This document shows positions 8,407-15,893 of a stretch of 64,000 bases of DNA, piece after piece (within the stretch, counting starts at the first letter, position 1; every line of letters begins with the position of its first letter). Both the position numbers and the translations under genes were made by a program. Source of the DNA: Verrucomicrobiia bacterium. Lineage in GTDB: Bacteria > Verrucomicrobiota > Verrucomicrobiia > JABWAM01. Location: positions 1-64,000 of the forward strand of contig JAQUAF010000004.1 in the NCBI GenBank assembly GCA_028687435.1, written 5' to 3'. Below the pieces are notes generated by a model, which was not told where the DNA came from, did no database searches, and was given only the letters and a program-made list of their open reading frames with translations.

Positions 8407-9618
8407 ATGAAAGTCCTCTTCCTGACCAATGAATACCCACCCAACATTTATGGAGGAGCCGGCGTCCACGTGGACTACCTGACCCGCCAACTGGCCCGGC
8501 TCATGGATGTCGATGTCCGATGTTTCGGCAAACAGGAAAATCTCCTGCCACATCTTGCCATCAAAGGATACGGCTTGGATGAATGCCTCGACGCCAGGAT
8601 GGATAAAAAAATGGCCGGCGCCATCCAGGCCCTCAGCCGTTGCCTTCGCTTCAACGCCACACCGATCGACGCCCAGATCGTTCATTGCCACACGTGGTAT
8701 TCCCATTTTGGCGGAGTGCTGGCCAAAATGCTCAACGGCATCCCCCTGGTCATCACCACCCACTCCCTCGAACCGCTGCGTCCCTGGAAACGGGAACAAC
8801 TCGGCACGGGATACGACCTTTCCTGTTGGATCGAAAAAACCGCAATGGAAATGGCCGACCGAATCATTGCCGTGTCGCAGGGAATGAAAGAGGACATTCT
8901 TCGATTGTTCAAAGTCGATCCGTCCAAAATCGAGGTCATTTACAATGGCATCGACATTGACGAATACCGGAAGGTCTCCACCCAAAATTGCTTCCCCCGG
9001 TTCGGCATCGACCCTCAAAAACCCTACGTCCTTTTTGTGGGACGCATCACGCGGCAGAAAGGCATCGTCCATCTGGTCAGGGCCATTCAACATCTTCACC
9101 CGGCTCTCCAGGTGGTCCTTTGCGCAGGCGCGCCCGACACCAGGGAAATCGCCGCCGAGATGCAAAACCACGTTCAATCCATTCAAAAACAACGTCCCGG
9201 CGTGATCTGGATCCAGGAAATGGTGGACCGCCCCACCGCGATCGAACTCTACTCCAATGCCGCCGTTTTCTGCTGCCCCTCCATTTACGAACCCTTTGGC
9301 ATCATCAACCTCGAGGCCATGTCCTGTGGCACCCCTGTTGTGGCCAGCGCGGTCGGCGGCATCAAGGAAGTTGTGCTCCACGAAAAAACCGGCTTGCTGA
9401 CGCCTCTCGATCAGTATCAGGAAAGCCCCTTTGAACCCCGCGATCCCGCGCGATTCTCCCGCGATCTGGCCGATGGCATCAACCGCCTCATGGGAGACGA
9501 CGCCTTGCGCCGCAAAATGAGCAAGGCCTCCCGGGAACGGGTCGAGGCCATTTTCAGTTGGCAATCCATCGCAAAACAAACCTTTGAACTCTACCAAAAA
9601 CTGTCAGCCCACCCTTAA
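8407..9618 (+). CDS. glgM: GT4 alpha-glucan synthase, GlgM type
   Basis: This 403-residue GT-B glycosyltransferase starts KVLFLTNEYPPNIYGGAGVH, the signature of the actinobacterial-style 'glycogen synthase' group. In mycobacteria that group makes maltose-1-phosphate from ADP-glucose and glucose-1-phosphate. The donor site shows VLFVGRITRQKGI and the E-x7-E motif in SIYEPFGIINLEAMSCGTP. The gene ends 12 nt before glgE, strongly supporting a GlgM role over classical chain-extending GlgA. The start ATG follows an AT-rich leader without a clear Shine-Dalgarno sequence. Confidence 0.85.
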   Translation: MKVLFLTNEYPPNIYGGAGVHVDYLTRQLARLMDVDVRCFGKQENLLPHLAIKGYGLDECLDARMDKKMAGAIQALSRCLRFNATPIDAQIVHCHTWYSHFGGVLAKMLNGIPLVITTHSLEPLRPWKREQLGTGYDLSCWIEKTAMEMADRIIAVSQGMKEDILRLFKVDPSKIEVIYNGIDIDEYRKVSTQNCFPRFGIDPQKPYVLFVGRITRQKGIVHLVRAIQHLHPALQVVLCAGAPDTREIAAEMQNHVQSIQKQRPGVIWIQEMVDRPTAIELYSNAAVFCCPSIYEPFGIINLEAMSCGTPVVASAVGGIKEVVLHEKTGLLTPLDQYQESPFEPRDPARFSRDLADGINRLMGDDALRRKMSKASRERVEAIFSWQSIAKQTFELYQKLSAHP

Positions 9619-9630
9619 ACCCTGCCCCCC

Positions 9631-11616
9631 ATGAACTCCCCCTTCCCCACCGTCATCATCGAAAACGTCCAGCCTGAGATCGATCACGGACGCCACCCCA
9701 TCAAACGCGAAACCGGCGACACCGTCCGGGTTTCCGCCGACGTCTTCAAGGACGGCCACGACATCCTGATGGTTTTTCTGCTTTTCCGCAAGAAAGGCTC
9801 GCAAAAGTGGAACCGCGCCCGAATGACGCTCGTCAACAACGACCTCTGGAAAGGCGAATTTCAGGTGGGGGAAAACACCCGTTATGAATACACGGTTGAA
9901 GCCTGCCCTTGCGTCTTCCGCTCATGGCAGCATGAAATCCGGAAAAAACACCAGGCCGGACAGGATCTGAAAAGCGAACTTCTGGAAGGACGCAATCTCA
10001 TCCGAGCCGCCGCGCAACGCGCCACCGCCAAAGCCGTCCGGGATGCTCTGGAAAAACTGGCCAAAAAACTCGGCGCCGCCCCGAACCAGGCCGCCGCCGT
10101 GGAACTGGCGGTTTCTCCCGAGTCAACCGACCGGATGGATTGCGCTCCCGACCGTTCGCTGGCCACCCAGTACGAGCGCATCCTGGAAGTCGTCGTGGAC
10201 CGGACCTGCGCCCGTTTTGCCGCCTGGTACGAGATGTTCCCCCGTTCCCAGGGGAAAACCGCCGGCAAAAGCGGCACATTCAAGGACTGCGAGGAACACC
10301 TGCCCGCCATCAAGGCCATGGGATTCGACGTGATCTATTTCCCCCCCATCCACCCCATTGGCAAAACCCACCGCAAGGGTCCCAACAACACCCTCGTGGC
10401 CGGCCCCAACGATCCCGGCTCCTGCTACGCCATCGGCAGCGGCGAGGGCGGACACAAAGCCGTGGAACCCTCTCTCGGGACACTCCGGGATTTTGACCGG
10501 CTCGTCAAAAAATGCCGCGAACTGGACATGGAAATCGCCCTCGATTTCGCCATCAACTGCTCCCCCGACCATCCCTACGTGCGCGAACATCCCGAATGGT
10601 TCAACCACCGCCCCGACGGCACCATCAAGTACGCCGAAAATCCGCCCAAGAAATACCAGGACATCTACCCCCTGAACTTCCATTGCGAAAATTACATGGA
10701 TCTCTGGAAGGAAATGCAAAGCATCATCGAATTCTGGATTTCCCATGGCGTCAAAATTTTTCGCGTGGACAATCCCCACACCAAACCCGTCGCCTTTTGG
10801 GAATGGCTCATCGGCAACATCCAGAAGAAAAATCCGGAAGTCCTTTTCCTCGCCGAGGCATTCACCCGCCCCAAAATGATGCGCGCCCTTGCCAAGGCCG
10901 GATTCACCCAATCCTACACCTACTTCACCTGGCGAAACTCCAAGCCCGAATTGACCGAATACCTCATCGAATTGACCCAGGGCCCGATGAAGGAATACTT
11001 CCGGGGCAATTTCTTCGCCAACACCCCCGATATTCTGCACGCCTTCCTGCAGGAGGGCGGACGTCCGGCCTTTAAAATCCGCGCCACTCTTGCCTCCACC
11101 CTCTCCCCGGTCTATGGCATCTACAGCGGGTTTGAACTTTGCGAAAACAAAGCCATCCCCGGCACGGAGGAATACCTGCACTCGGAAAAATACGAAATCA
11201 AGGTCCGGGACTGGAACTGCGCCGGACATATCAAGGACTACATCACCCGCCTCAACCACATCCGGCGCGAAAATCCCGCCCTGCAAGAGTACGACAACCT
11301 GCGATTCTACCGCGCCGACCACGACAACATCCTCTTTTACGGCAAGGCCGCCCCCGACAAAAGCAATCTCATCCTCGTCGCGGTCAGCCTCAACCCCTAT
11401 CAGATCACCGACGGATTCGTCTGGGCGCCCATCGGCGAATACGGCATCCGCGACGACGAGGCTTACCAGGCCCACGATCTCCTGACCGGCCACCGTTACC
11501 TCTGGCGCGGCTCCCGCAACTACGTCCGCTTCGACCCCCGCAACGAAATCGCCCACATCTTTCGCATCTGCCGCTGGCGCAAACGGGAAAACGACTTCGA
11601 TTATTACGACATGTAA
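9631..11616 (+). CDS. glgE: Alpha-1,4-glucan:maltose-1-phosphate maltosyltransferase GlgE
   Basis: This 661-residue GH13_3 enzyme transfers maltose from maltose-1-phosphate to the end of an alpha-1,4-glucan. The N-terminal beta domain (VIIENVQPEIDHGRHPIKR, GDTVRVSADVFKDGHD) and helical insertion match GlgE. The catalytic barrel contains FPPIHPIGKTHRKGPNN, the nucleophile Asp380 in FRVDNPHTKP, the acid/base Glu409 in FLAEAFTRP, and Asp467 in NTPDIL. Nucleophile to acid/base spacing (29) equals that recalled for Streptomyces GlgE. It follows glgM by 12 nt. No branching enzyme or trehalose synthase is in the window. Confidence 0.96.
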   Translation: MNSPFPTVIIENVQPEIDHGRHPIKRETGDTVRVSADVFKDGHDILMVFLLFRKKGSQKWNRARMTLVNNDLWKGEFQVGENTRYEYTVEACPCVFRSWQHEIRKKHQAGQDLKSELLEGRNLIRAAAQRATAKAVRDALEKLAKKLGAAPNQAAAVELAVSPESTDRMDCAPDRSLATQYERILEVVVDRTCARFAAWYEMFPRSQGKTAGKSGTFKDCEEHLPAIKAMGFDVIYFPPIHPIGKTHRKGPNNTLVAGPNDPGSCYAIGSGEGGHKAVEPSLGTLRDFDRLVKKCRELDMEIALDFAINCSPDHPYVREHPEWFNHRPDGTIKYAENPPKKYQDIYPLNFHCENYMDLWKEMQSIIEFWISHGVKIFRVDNPHTKPVAFWEWLIGNIQKKNPEVLFLAEAFTRPKMMRALAKAGFTQSYTYFTWRNSKPELTEYLIELTQGPMKEYFRGNFFANTPDILHAFLQEGGRPAFKIRATLASTLSPVYGIYSGFELCENKAIPGTEEYLHSEKYEIKVRDWNCAGHIKDYITRLNHIRRENPALQEYDNLRFYRADHDNILFYGKAAPDKSNLILVAVSLNPYQITDGFVWAPIGEYGIRDDEAYQAHDLLTGHRYLWRGSRNYVRFDPRNEIAHIFRICRWRKRENDFDYYDM

Positions 11617-11750
11617 TGGCGGTCAACGAAGACACGCTCGGGCACATGAGACTTGCCGGCGTCAAGGAGGACGCCGGGACAACCGTGCTGAAAAACATGG
11701 GAGGCAAAGATCCGCGCAGACGCACAAAAGGCGGCGGTCTCAATAGTTTG

Positions 11751-11782
11751 GCTGGATTCCCGCAGTTCGCGCGGGAATGACG
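11751..11782. repeat. REP-like palindrome, copy 1
   Basis: The sequence GGATTCCCGC then TTCGCGCGGGAATGACG forms a hairpin with stem ATTCCCGC/GCGGGAAT. A second copy lies at 15251-15279. It sits between the converging glgE and symporter genes, in a 183-bp spacer that also holds a second perfect 8-bp hairpin at 11656-11677 (CCGGCGTC/GACGCCGG). Neither is followed by a T-run. Similar short palindromes are widespread in bacterial genomes. Confidence 0.65.
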
Positions 11783-11799
11783 GGGACAGGGAGCGGGGA

Positions 11800-14322
11800 C
11801 TACTCCTTTGAATGCTTCTTGAGATTGTCAATGTCCTCCTGGTCGCGCTCCTCTTCCAGCTCCTTTTGCAGAATATTCTCCTCCACATGGGCCTCCTTGA
11901 GGTCAACATGATCGACCTTTTCGACCATGGCCACATCCGTGGCGGAAACGTGGCCAATCACCCTCCCGTCATCCAGGACATTGACTTCCTTTTGCTTGAG
12001 ATCCCTGAAAAGCCGGCGCAAATCCACCGCTCCACCGATGGTGAACCAGATGCTGGAAACCACGCCGATCAACCCCGCCACGATGAAATGATTAATGAAA
12101 AACCACAAGGACCATCCTTCGTTGCTCCAGGGACTGATGAGGTTCCACACGGCAATGGTCACAAAACTGAACAGGAAACCGTACCCGAACGAATAAATGA
12201 AAACCGACCAAGCCAGAATCTTGTCGCCTCGGGTGTACTGATTGTCGATGCCGATCAACCGTGAAAACAGATTGCGAATGGTCAGAGGGGGAACCTCAAG
12301 AACCTTCCCTTCGCGATGGTATTTGCCGCGATGCAGCAAGCGATCCATATTGAAGGCCTCGCGGCAGGTGAGCAGGGAAACAATCACATAAAGGCTGACC
12401 GACACCAGGATGGTAATGGCATAGATCTCCATGGAATTGATGGGGAACTTCTCGCCGCTCATGCGCCACTTGACCAGCGGTTCAAGAGGATAGGACAACC
12501 TTTCCAGCCATACGCCAACCCCCTCGACCAGCCCATGGTCATACAGCCATGGATAAATCCCACCCACCCAGCATTTCTGAAGAAAAATTCCCGTCAGCGC
12601 CAGCCCCGATCCGGCAATCAGGGCCGTCCACGCCCCCGCCGTTGTCCCGCGTTTCCAATACAACCCCCCGACGATGCAAGGGCCGCTGCCCCCCAGCCAG
12701 ATCGCCCCGGTGATGGTAAAGAACATCAGCACGTAATCAACCTGTCCGAAAAAGTAGCTGAACAAAAAGGCAAACGTGGCGACCAGCGCGATGAGAAGAC
12801 GCAGCAGGTTGATCTGTTGTTTCGGCGTAAAAGGGCGGCCTCCGCGAAGGGGAAGGATGATATCCTGGACAACAATGCTGCCCCAGGAATGCAAATACGT
12901 CGTGTCGCACGAAATCAGATGAAAGATGCAGGTCGCAAAAAAGAGCCCGAGAATTCCGATGGGCAAAATGTATCGCAACGTGAGGGGAACGCGCATCTGG
13001 CCGTAGATGGTCTGGAATCTTTGGGAAACACTGGGATCCACGGACTGAATCGCATCCCGCACGGTCTCCATCCGCGTCTCACGATTGGGTTGTTTTGCGG
13101 AAGCGGCGGATTCGTCCGCCTTCTCCTTCCCGGGCGCCGCCGCCGCCGGATTGGATTCCTTGCTGTTGTGATATTGGGAGTTGACCCGGTCAAATTCAGT
13201 CTTGACCTTGATCTCCGCGGTTTTATCAAGCATGGCCTGCAGTCCGGGCGTGATGTTGCCGGTATGGAGATAATCAAGGACTTCCTTGCGAACCGGGGCG
13301 AGATGATCCCCGGCGACCACATCGTTCACCGCCTTGACCGCCAATTCAGTGCGGACCGCCACGGCGCCATGGGCGCCGCCCTGGTATCTATCGCTGTTCA
13401 GGTACGCATAGGCGACGACGGCCAGCAAAAGATACATCATCGAGGAAAATCCCGACCGCCACGAGCCCAAAACTCCCGCCAGCTTTTGTTCATGGGCGTT
13501 CTTTGCCGCCGTGTTGTACCCCTGGGCGCCCGACCAGCCCATCCGGCCAAGAACGCCGCCCACGATGCCCACCAACACATAAAAAAGGTTGAAATCGCGC
13601 AATTGCCCGATGTCGAAGGGATTGAGAAAACTTCTTCCTTGAGGCCGGTCCAACAGGGAGGGAGCCATGTCCTTGAACCAGGAAAAATGCAAAAGAATAA
13701 AAACCACCACCACGATATACATGGGATAACTCAGAAGGCCCTGAATGCAGTCCGTGACCATGATCGAGATCTGCCCTCCCCTCGTCGCGATGAAAACCGC
13801 CACGCTCAGGAAAACCGCCATCACCAGCGCGAAGGTGGGAAAAACCATGCCAAACACCTCCACATTCAACGGCAGGTCGCAGAAATAGACAATGAACCGC
13901 GCGCTGACGGCCGGAAACAACCCATAGTTGACGATGCCCGAAATGGACTGCAAGACCCCGGCAAAGAGACGGAATTTGCGGCTGTATCGCATTTCCAGGA
14001 ATTGCCCCATGGTCATGGCGCGGCTTTCGCGGAACCGGTAGATGCAATAACCGGTCAGCCCCATGAGGATGCTGATGGGGGCCGCGATGGATCCCCAGAA
14101 TCCATAGGCAAAACCGGATTGGTAGTAGCTCTCGTAAACCGCCACCAGGCTGATCAAGCCCATGGCCGCTTCGCCGCTTGACACACAAAGCACATAACGC
14201 CCGGCCACGCGCCCGCCCGTCAGAAAATCCGCCACTCCTTTGACGTACCGCTGCGACTTGATAAAGCCATAGAACAGGGCCACAAGCCCGGCAACAACAA
14301 TGGCCCAGTCAATCCAATGCAT
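11800..14322 (-). CDS. Sodium:solute symporter family protein, enlarged
   Basis: The protein has 840 residues, against about 480-600 for most sodium/solute symporters. The N-terminal half has the family helices, including FRESRAMTMGQFLEMRYSRK and LQSISGIVNYGLFPAVSARF. Around residues 320-440 there is a hydrophilic insertion (charged, Ala/Lys-rich, ESNPAAAAPGKEKADESAA) between membrane segments. More helices follow, then a soluble tail of about 70 residues with a short regulatory-looking sequence (VLDDGRVIGHVSATDVAMVE). The substrate cannot be told. The start ATG opens directly into the first helix (WAIVVAGLVALFYGF). It converges with glgE and stands alone. Confidence 0.82.
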   Translation of the reverse strand: MHWIDWAIVVAGLVALFYGFIKSQRYVKGVADFLTGGRVAGRYVLCVSSGEAAMGLISLVAVYESYYQSGFAYGFWGSIAAPISILMGLTGYCIYRFRESRAMTMGQFLEMRYSRKFRLFAGVLQSISGIVNYGLFPAVSARFIVYFCDLPLNVEVFGMVFPTFALVMAVFLSVAVFIATRGGQISIMVTDCIQGLLSYPMYIVVVVFILLHFSWFKDMAPSLLDRPQGRSFLNPFDIGQLRDFNLFYVLVGIVGGVLGRMGWSGAQGYNTAAKNAHEQKLAGVLGSWRSGFSSMMYLLLAVVAYAYLNSDRYQGGAHGAVAVRTELAVKAVNDVVAGDHLAPVRKEVLDYLHTGNITPGLQAMLDKTAEIKVKTEFDRVNSQYHNSKESNPAAAAPGKEKADESAASAKQPNRETRMETVRDAIQSVDPSVSQRFQTIYGQMRVPLTLRYILPIGILGLFFATCIFHLISCDTTYLHSWGSIVVQDIILPLRGGRPFTPKQQINLLRLLIALVATFAFLFSYFFGQVDYVLMFFTITGAIWLGGSGPCIVGGLYWKRGTTAGAWTALIAGSGLALTGIFLQKCWVGGIYPWLYDHGLVEGVGVWLERLSYPLEPLVKWRMSGEKFPINSMEIYAITILVSVSLYVIVSLLTCREAFNMDRLLHRGKYHREGKVLEVPPLTIRNLFSRLIGIDNQYTRGDKILAWSVFIYSFGYGFLFSFVTIAVWNLISPWSNEGWSLWFFINHFIVAGLIGVVSSIWFTIGGAVDLRRLFRDLKQKEVNVLDDGRVIGHVSATDVAMVEKVDHVDLKEAHVEENILQKELEEERDQEDIDNLKKHSKE

Positions 14323-14422
14323 GGTGGTGTCGAATATTTGAAATTTTTCTAAAGAGTCTCCAAAAATACAGTCTTTTTATCAATTGGCAAATTTTTTCAA
14401 AAAATTTCCTTTCGATTCCCCG

Positions 14423-15133
14423 TCAAGCATCGCCCAGAATGCCTGCCCGGCTGGAAAACCATTGCGCGCTGTCCGGGGCCTTTTTAAAATCAATCTCCTT
14501 GAGCGGCACTTTTTCCCACGCGTATCGATCCATCCACTGTGTTTCCTTCATGGCAAAGGCGGAAAAAATCAAAATGACTTCCTGAACAGGCAACGGGACG
14601 CCCGATATTCGATGGTGAAAATCCAAAGACCCCATCTGGACTTCAGGGAGCCGCGCAAAAATTAATTCACATTCTGGCAAAGGCACCGTGCAGGCAGATG
14701 CCAGGCGCGAGGAAGAAGAATATCCCTTGTGGACCCCGCAGGAGCGGGGCCGATCCCGCACAGCGGGACCGCAGATGCCTGCACGCTGCCGCGCCCCTGC
14801 GGGCTGGGGGGCTTTGGCCGGCTGGTTGCGTTGCTCGCAACTCACAGCCCCATGAAGGGGATGCTCGTCGCTCGCGCCTTGCCATCCGGCCAAATCCCCT
14901 CCAGCAGAATGTGAAGTAATTTTTGCGCGGCTCCCAACCATGAATCCTTCCTCATCACAAGGCGTGGCGGTGATATAATTGCACATGCCCCAGGAAAGCG
15001 TAACCCAACGGCCATCGTTCCGTTCCGCGGCACACAACGAATCCCCCATCGTCTTCGGACTGGGAGAAGAGACATTTTCACGATCAGGCCCCAAAAGCAG
15101 TTCAAGCCCTCCAATGATGGTTTTCTGATTCAT
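14423..15133 (-). pseudogene. Small unknown gene interrupted in frame by element A
   Basis: A 236-codon frame is open from 15133 to 14423, but codons about 67-163 are encoded by the 290-bp inverted-repeat element listed at 14646-14935. The segments on either side (NQKTIIGGLELLLGPDREN at the start and IDFKKAPDSAQWFSSRAG near the end) read like ordinary protein. The middle is arginine-, proline- and cysteine-rich, as expected from translated repeat DNA. The original protein would have been about 140-150 residues. I do not recognise its family. The frame stays open, so a chimeric protein could be made, but loss of function is more likely. Confidence 0.55.
14646..14935. mobile_element. Miniature inverted-repeat element A (290 bp)
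   Basis: Terminal arms of 31 bp (14646-14676 and 14905-14935) match at 30 of 31 positions; each begins GGGAGCCGCGCAAAAATTA when read inwards. Inside are several smaller hairpins: CCCCGCAGGAGCGGGG, TCCCGCACAGCGGGA, CGTGCAGGCA/TGCCTGCACG, and a core GCCCCATGAAGGGGAT that recurs inverted in element C. There is no transposase gene and no obvious target duplication. The element lies within an otherwise open reading frame. It belongs with elements B and C by size and architecture. Confidence 0.75.
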
Positions 15134-15250
15134 GGAATATCGGAAAAATACCGGTTTGTCATCCGGTTGTCAGGAAAAAATCAGGGCAAACGCATTAAAA
15201 TCAGACCTTGTTTCCGCATGACGGGATTTTATCAGACAGGCGCAAAGGCG

Positions 15251-15279
15251 GCTGGATTCCCACTTTCGCGGGAATGACG
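15251..15279. repeat. REP-like palindrome, copy 2
   Basis: GCTGGATTCCCACTTTCGCG continues with GGAATGACG; stem ATTCCC/GGGAAT. It is the same repeat as at 11751-11782, in the same orientation. It lies just upstream of the GNAT gene, and the in-frame extension of that gene through it is repeat-derived and not used as the start. Confidence 0.65.
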
Positions 15280-15303
15280 AAGAAAAAAAGGAATGAGGAA
15301 AAA

Positions 15304-15834
15304 ATGGTTGTCAAAATGATTTTGAAATCCATCATGGGAAACGTTGAAAAACCTCCCCATAAAATGAACATCACTCGAGCAGACGAATGCGATTTGGAAC
15401 GGATCCTGGAGATCCAGCGCGCGGCTTACAGGTCCGAGGCTGTTCTCTACGACGATTTCACGATTCCGCCGCTGCGCCAGACGCTCGACGAATTGCGCGC
15501 GGAATTCCGGGATAAAGTAATTCTGAAAGCGGTTGTGGATCAAAAACTGCTGGGGTCGGTCCGCGTTGTCCTGTCCGGCGATGTCTGCCTGCTGGGGCGG
15601 CTGATAGTCGATCCAACAGCGCAGGGACAGGGCATTGGGTCGGTCCTGCTCTCCGCCGGCGAGACGGTTTTCCCCGATGCCCGGTCCATCGAACTGTTTA
15701 CCGGTTCGAAAAGCGTTCAAAACATCAATTTTTACGGGAAACGCGGCTATGTCCGCATTCGCGAGGAGGTTGTCTCGCCCAAACTCACCCTGGTTTACAT
15801 GCGGAAGTCCCTGCTGCAAAACCAAAAACAATGA
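15304..15834 (+). CDS. GNAT family N-acetyltransferase
   Basis: The predicted acetyltransferase has 176 residues with an acetyl-CoA binding motif LIVDPTAQGQGIGSVLL and a C-terminal SVQNINFYGKRGYVRIREE, the usual last strand-helix of the fold. The target cannot be told. GAGG lies five bases before the ATG at 15304. The fold proper begins at the Met at 15364 (NITRADECDLERILEIQ), which is an alternative start. It ends 59 nt before metH on the same strand, but co-transcription is not certain. Confidence 0.85.
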   Translation: MVVKMILKSIMGNVEKPPHKMNITRADECDLERILEIQRAAYRSEAVLYDDFTIPPLRQTLDELRAEFRDKVILKAVVDQKLLGSVRVVLSGDVCLLGRLIVDPTAQGQGIGSVLLSAGETVFPDARSIELFTGSKSVQNINFYGKRGYVRIREEVVSPKLTLVYMRKSLLQNQKQ

Positions 15835-15893
15835 AGGTTCTCGAGGTTTTGGGTTTGGATTTCAAGGGAACTCGCGTGTAAAGTGTCCCACCT

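Noticed and set aside
10123-11556. 477-codon open frame antisense to glgE
   Set aside because: Valine/glycine/aspartate-rich shadow of a GC-rich gene; no recognisable motif.
12316-14181. 621-codon plus-strand frame opposite the symporter
   Set aside because: Composition typical of an antisense shadow; the symporter's membrane helices are clear on the minus strand.
15835-15893. Cobalamin or SAM riboswitch before metH
   Set aside because: Only 59 bases separate the genes and no conserved B12-box or SAM-type stems were seen.
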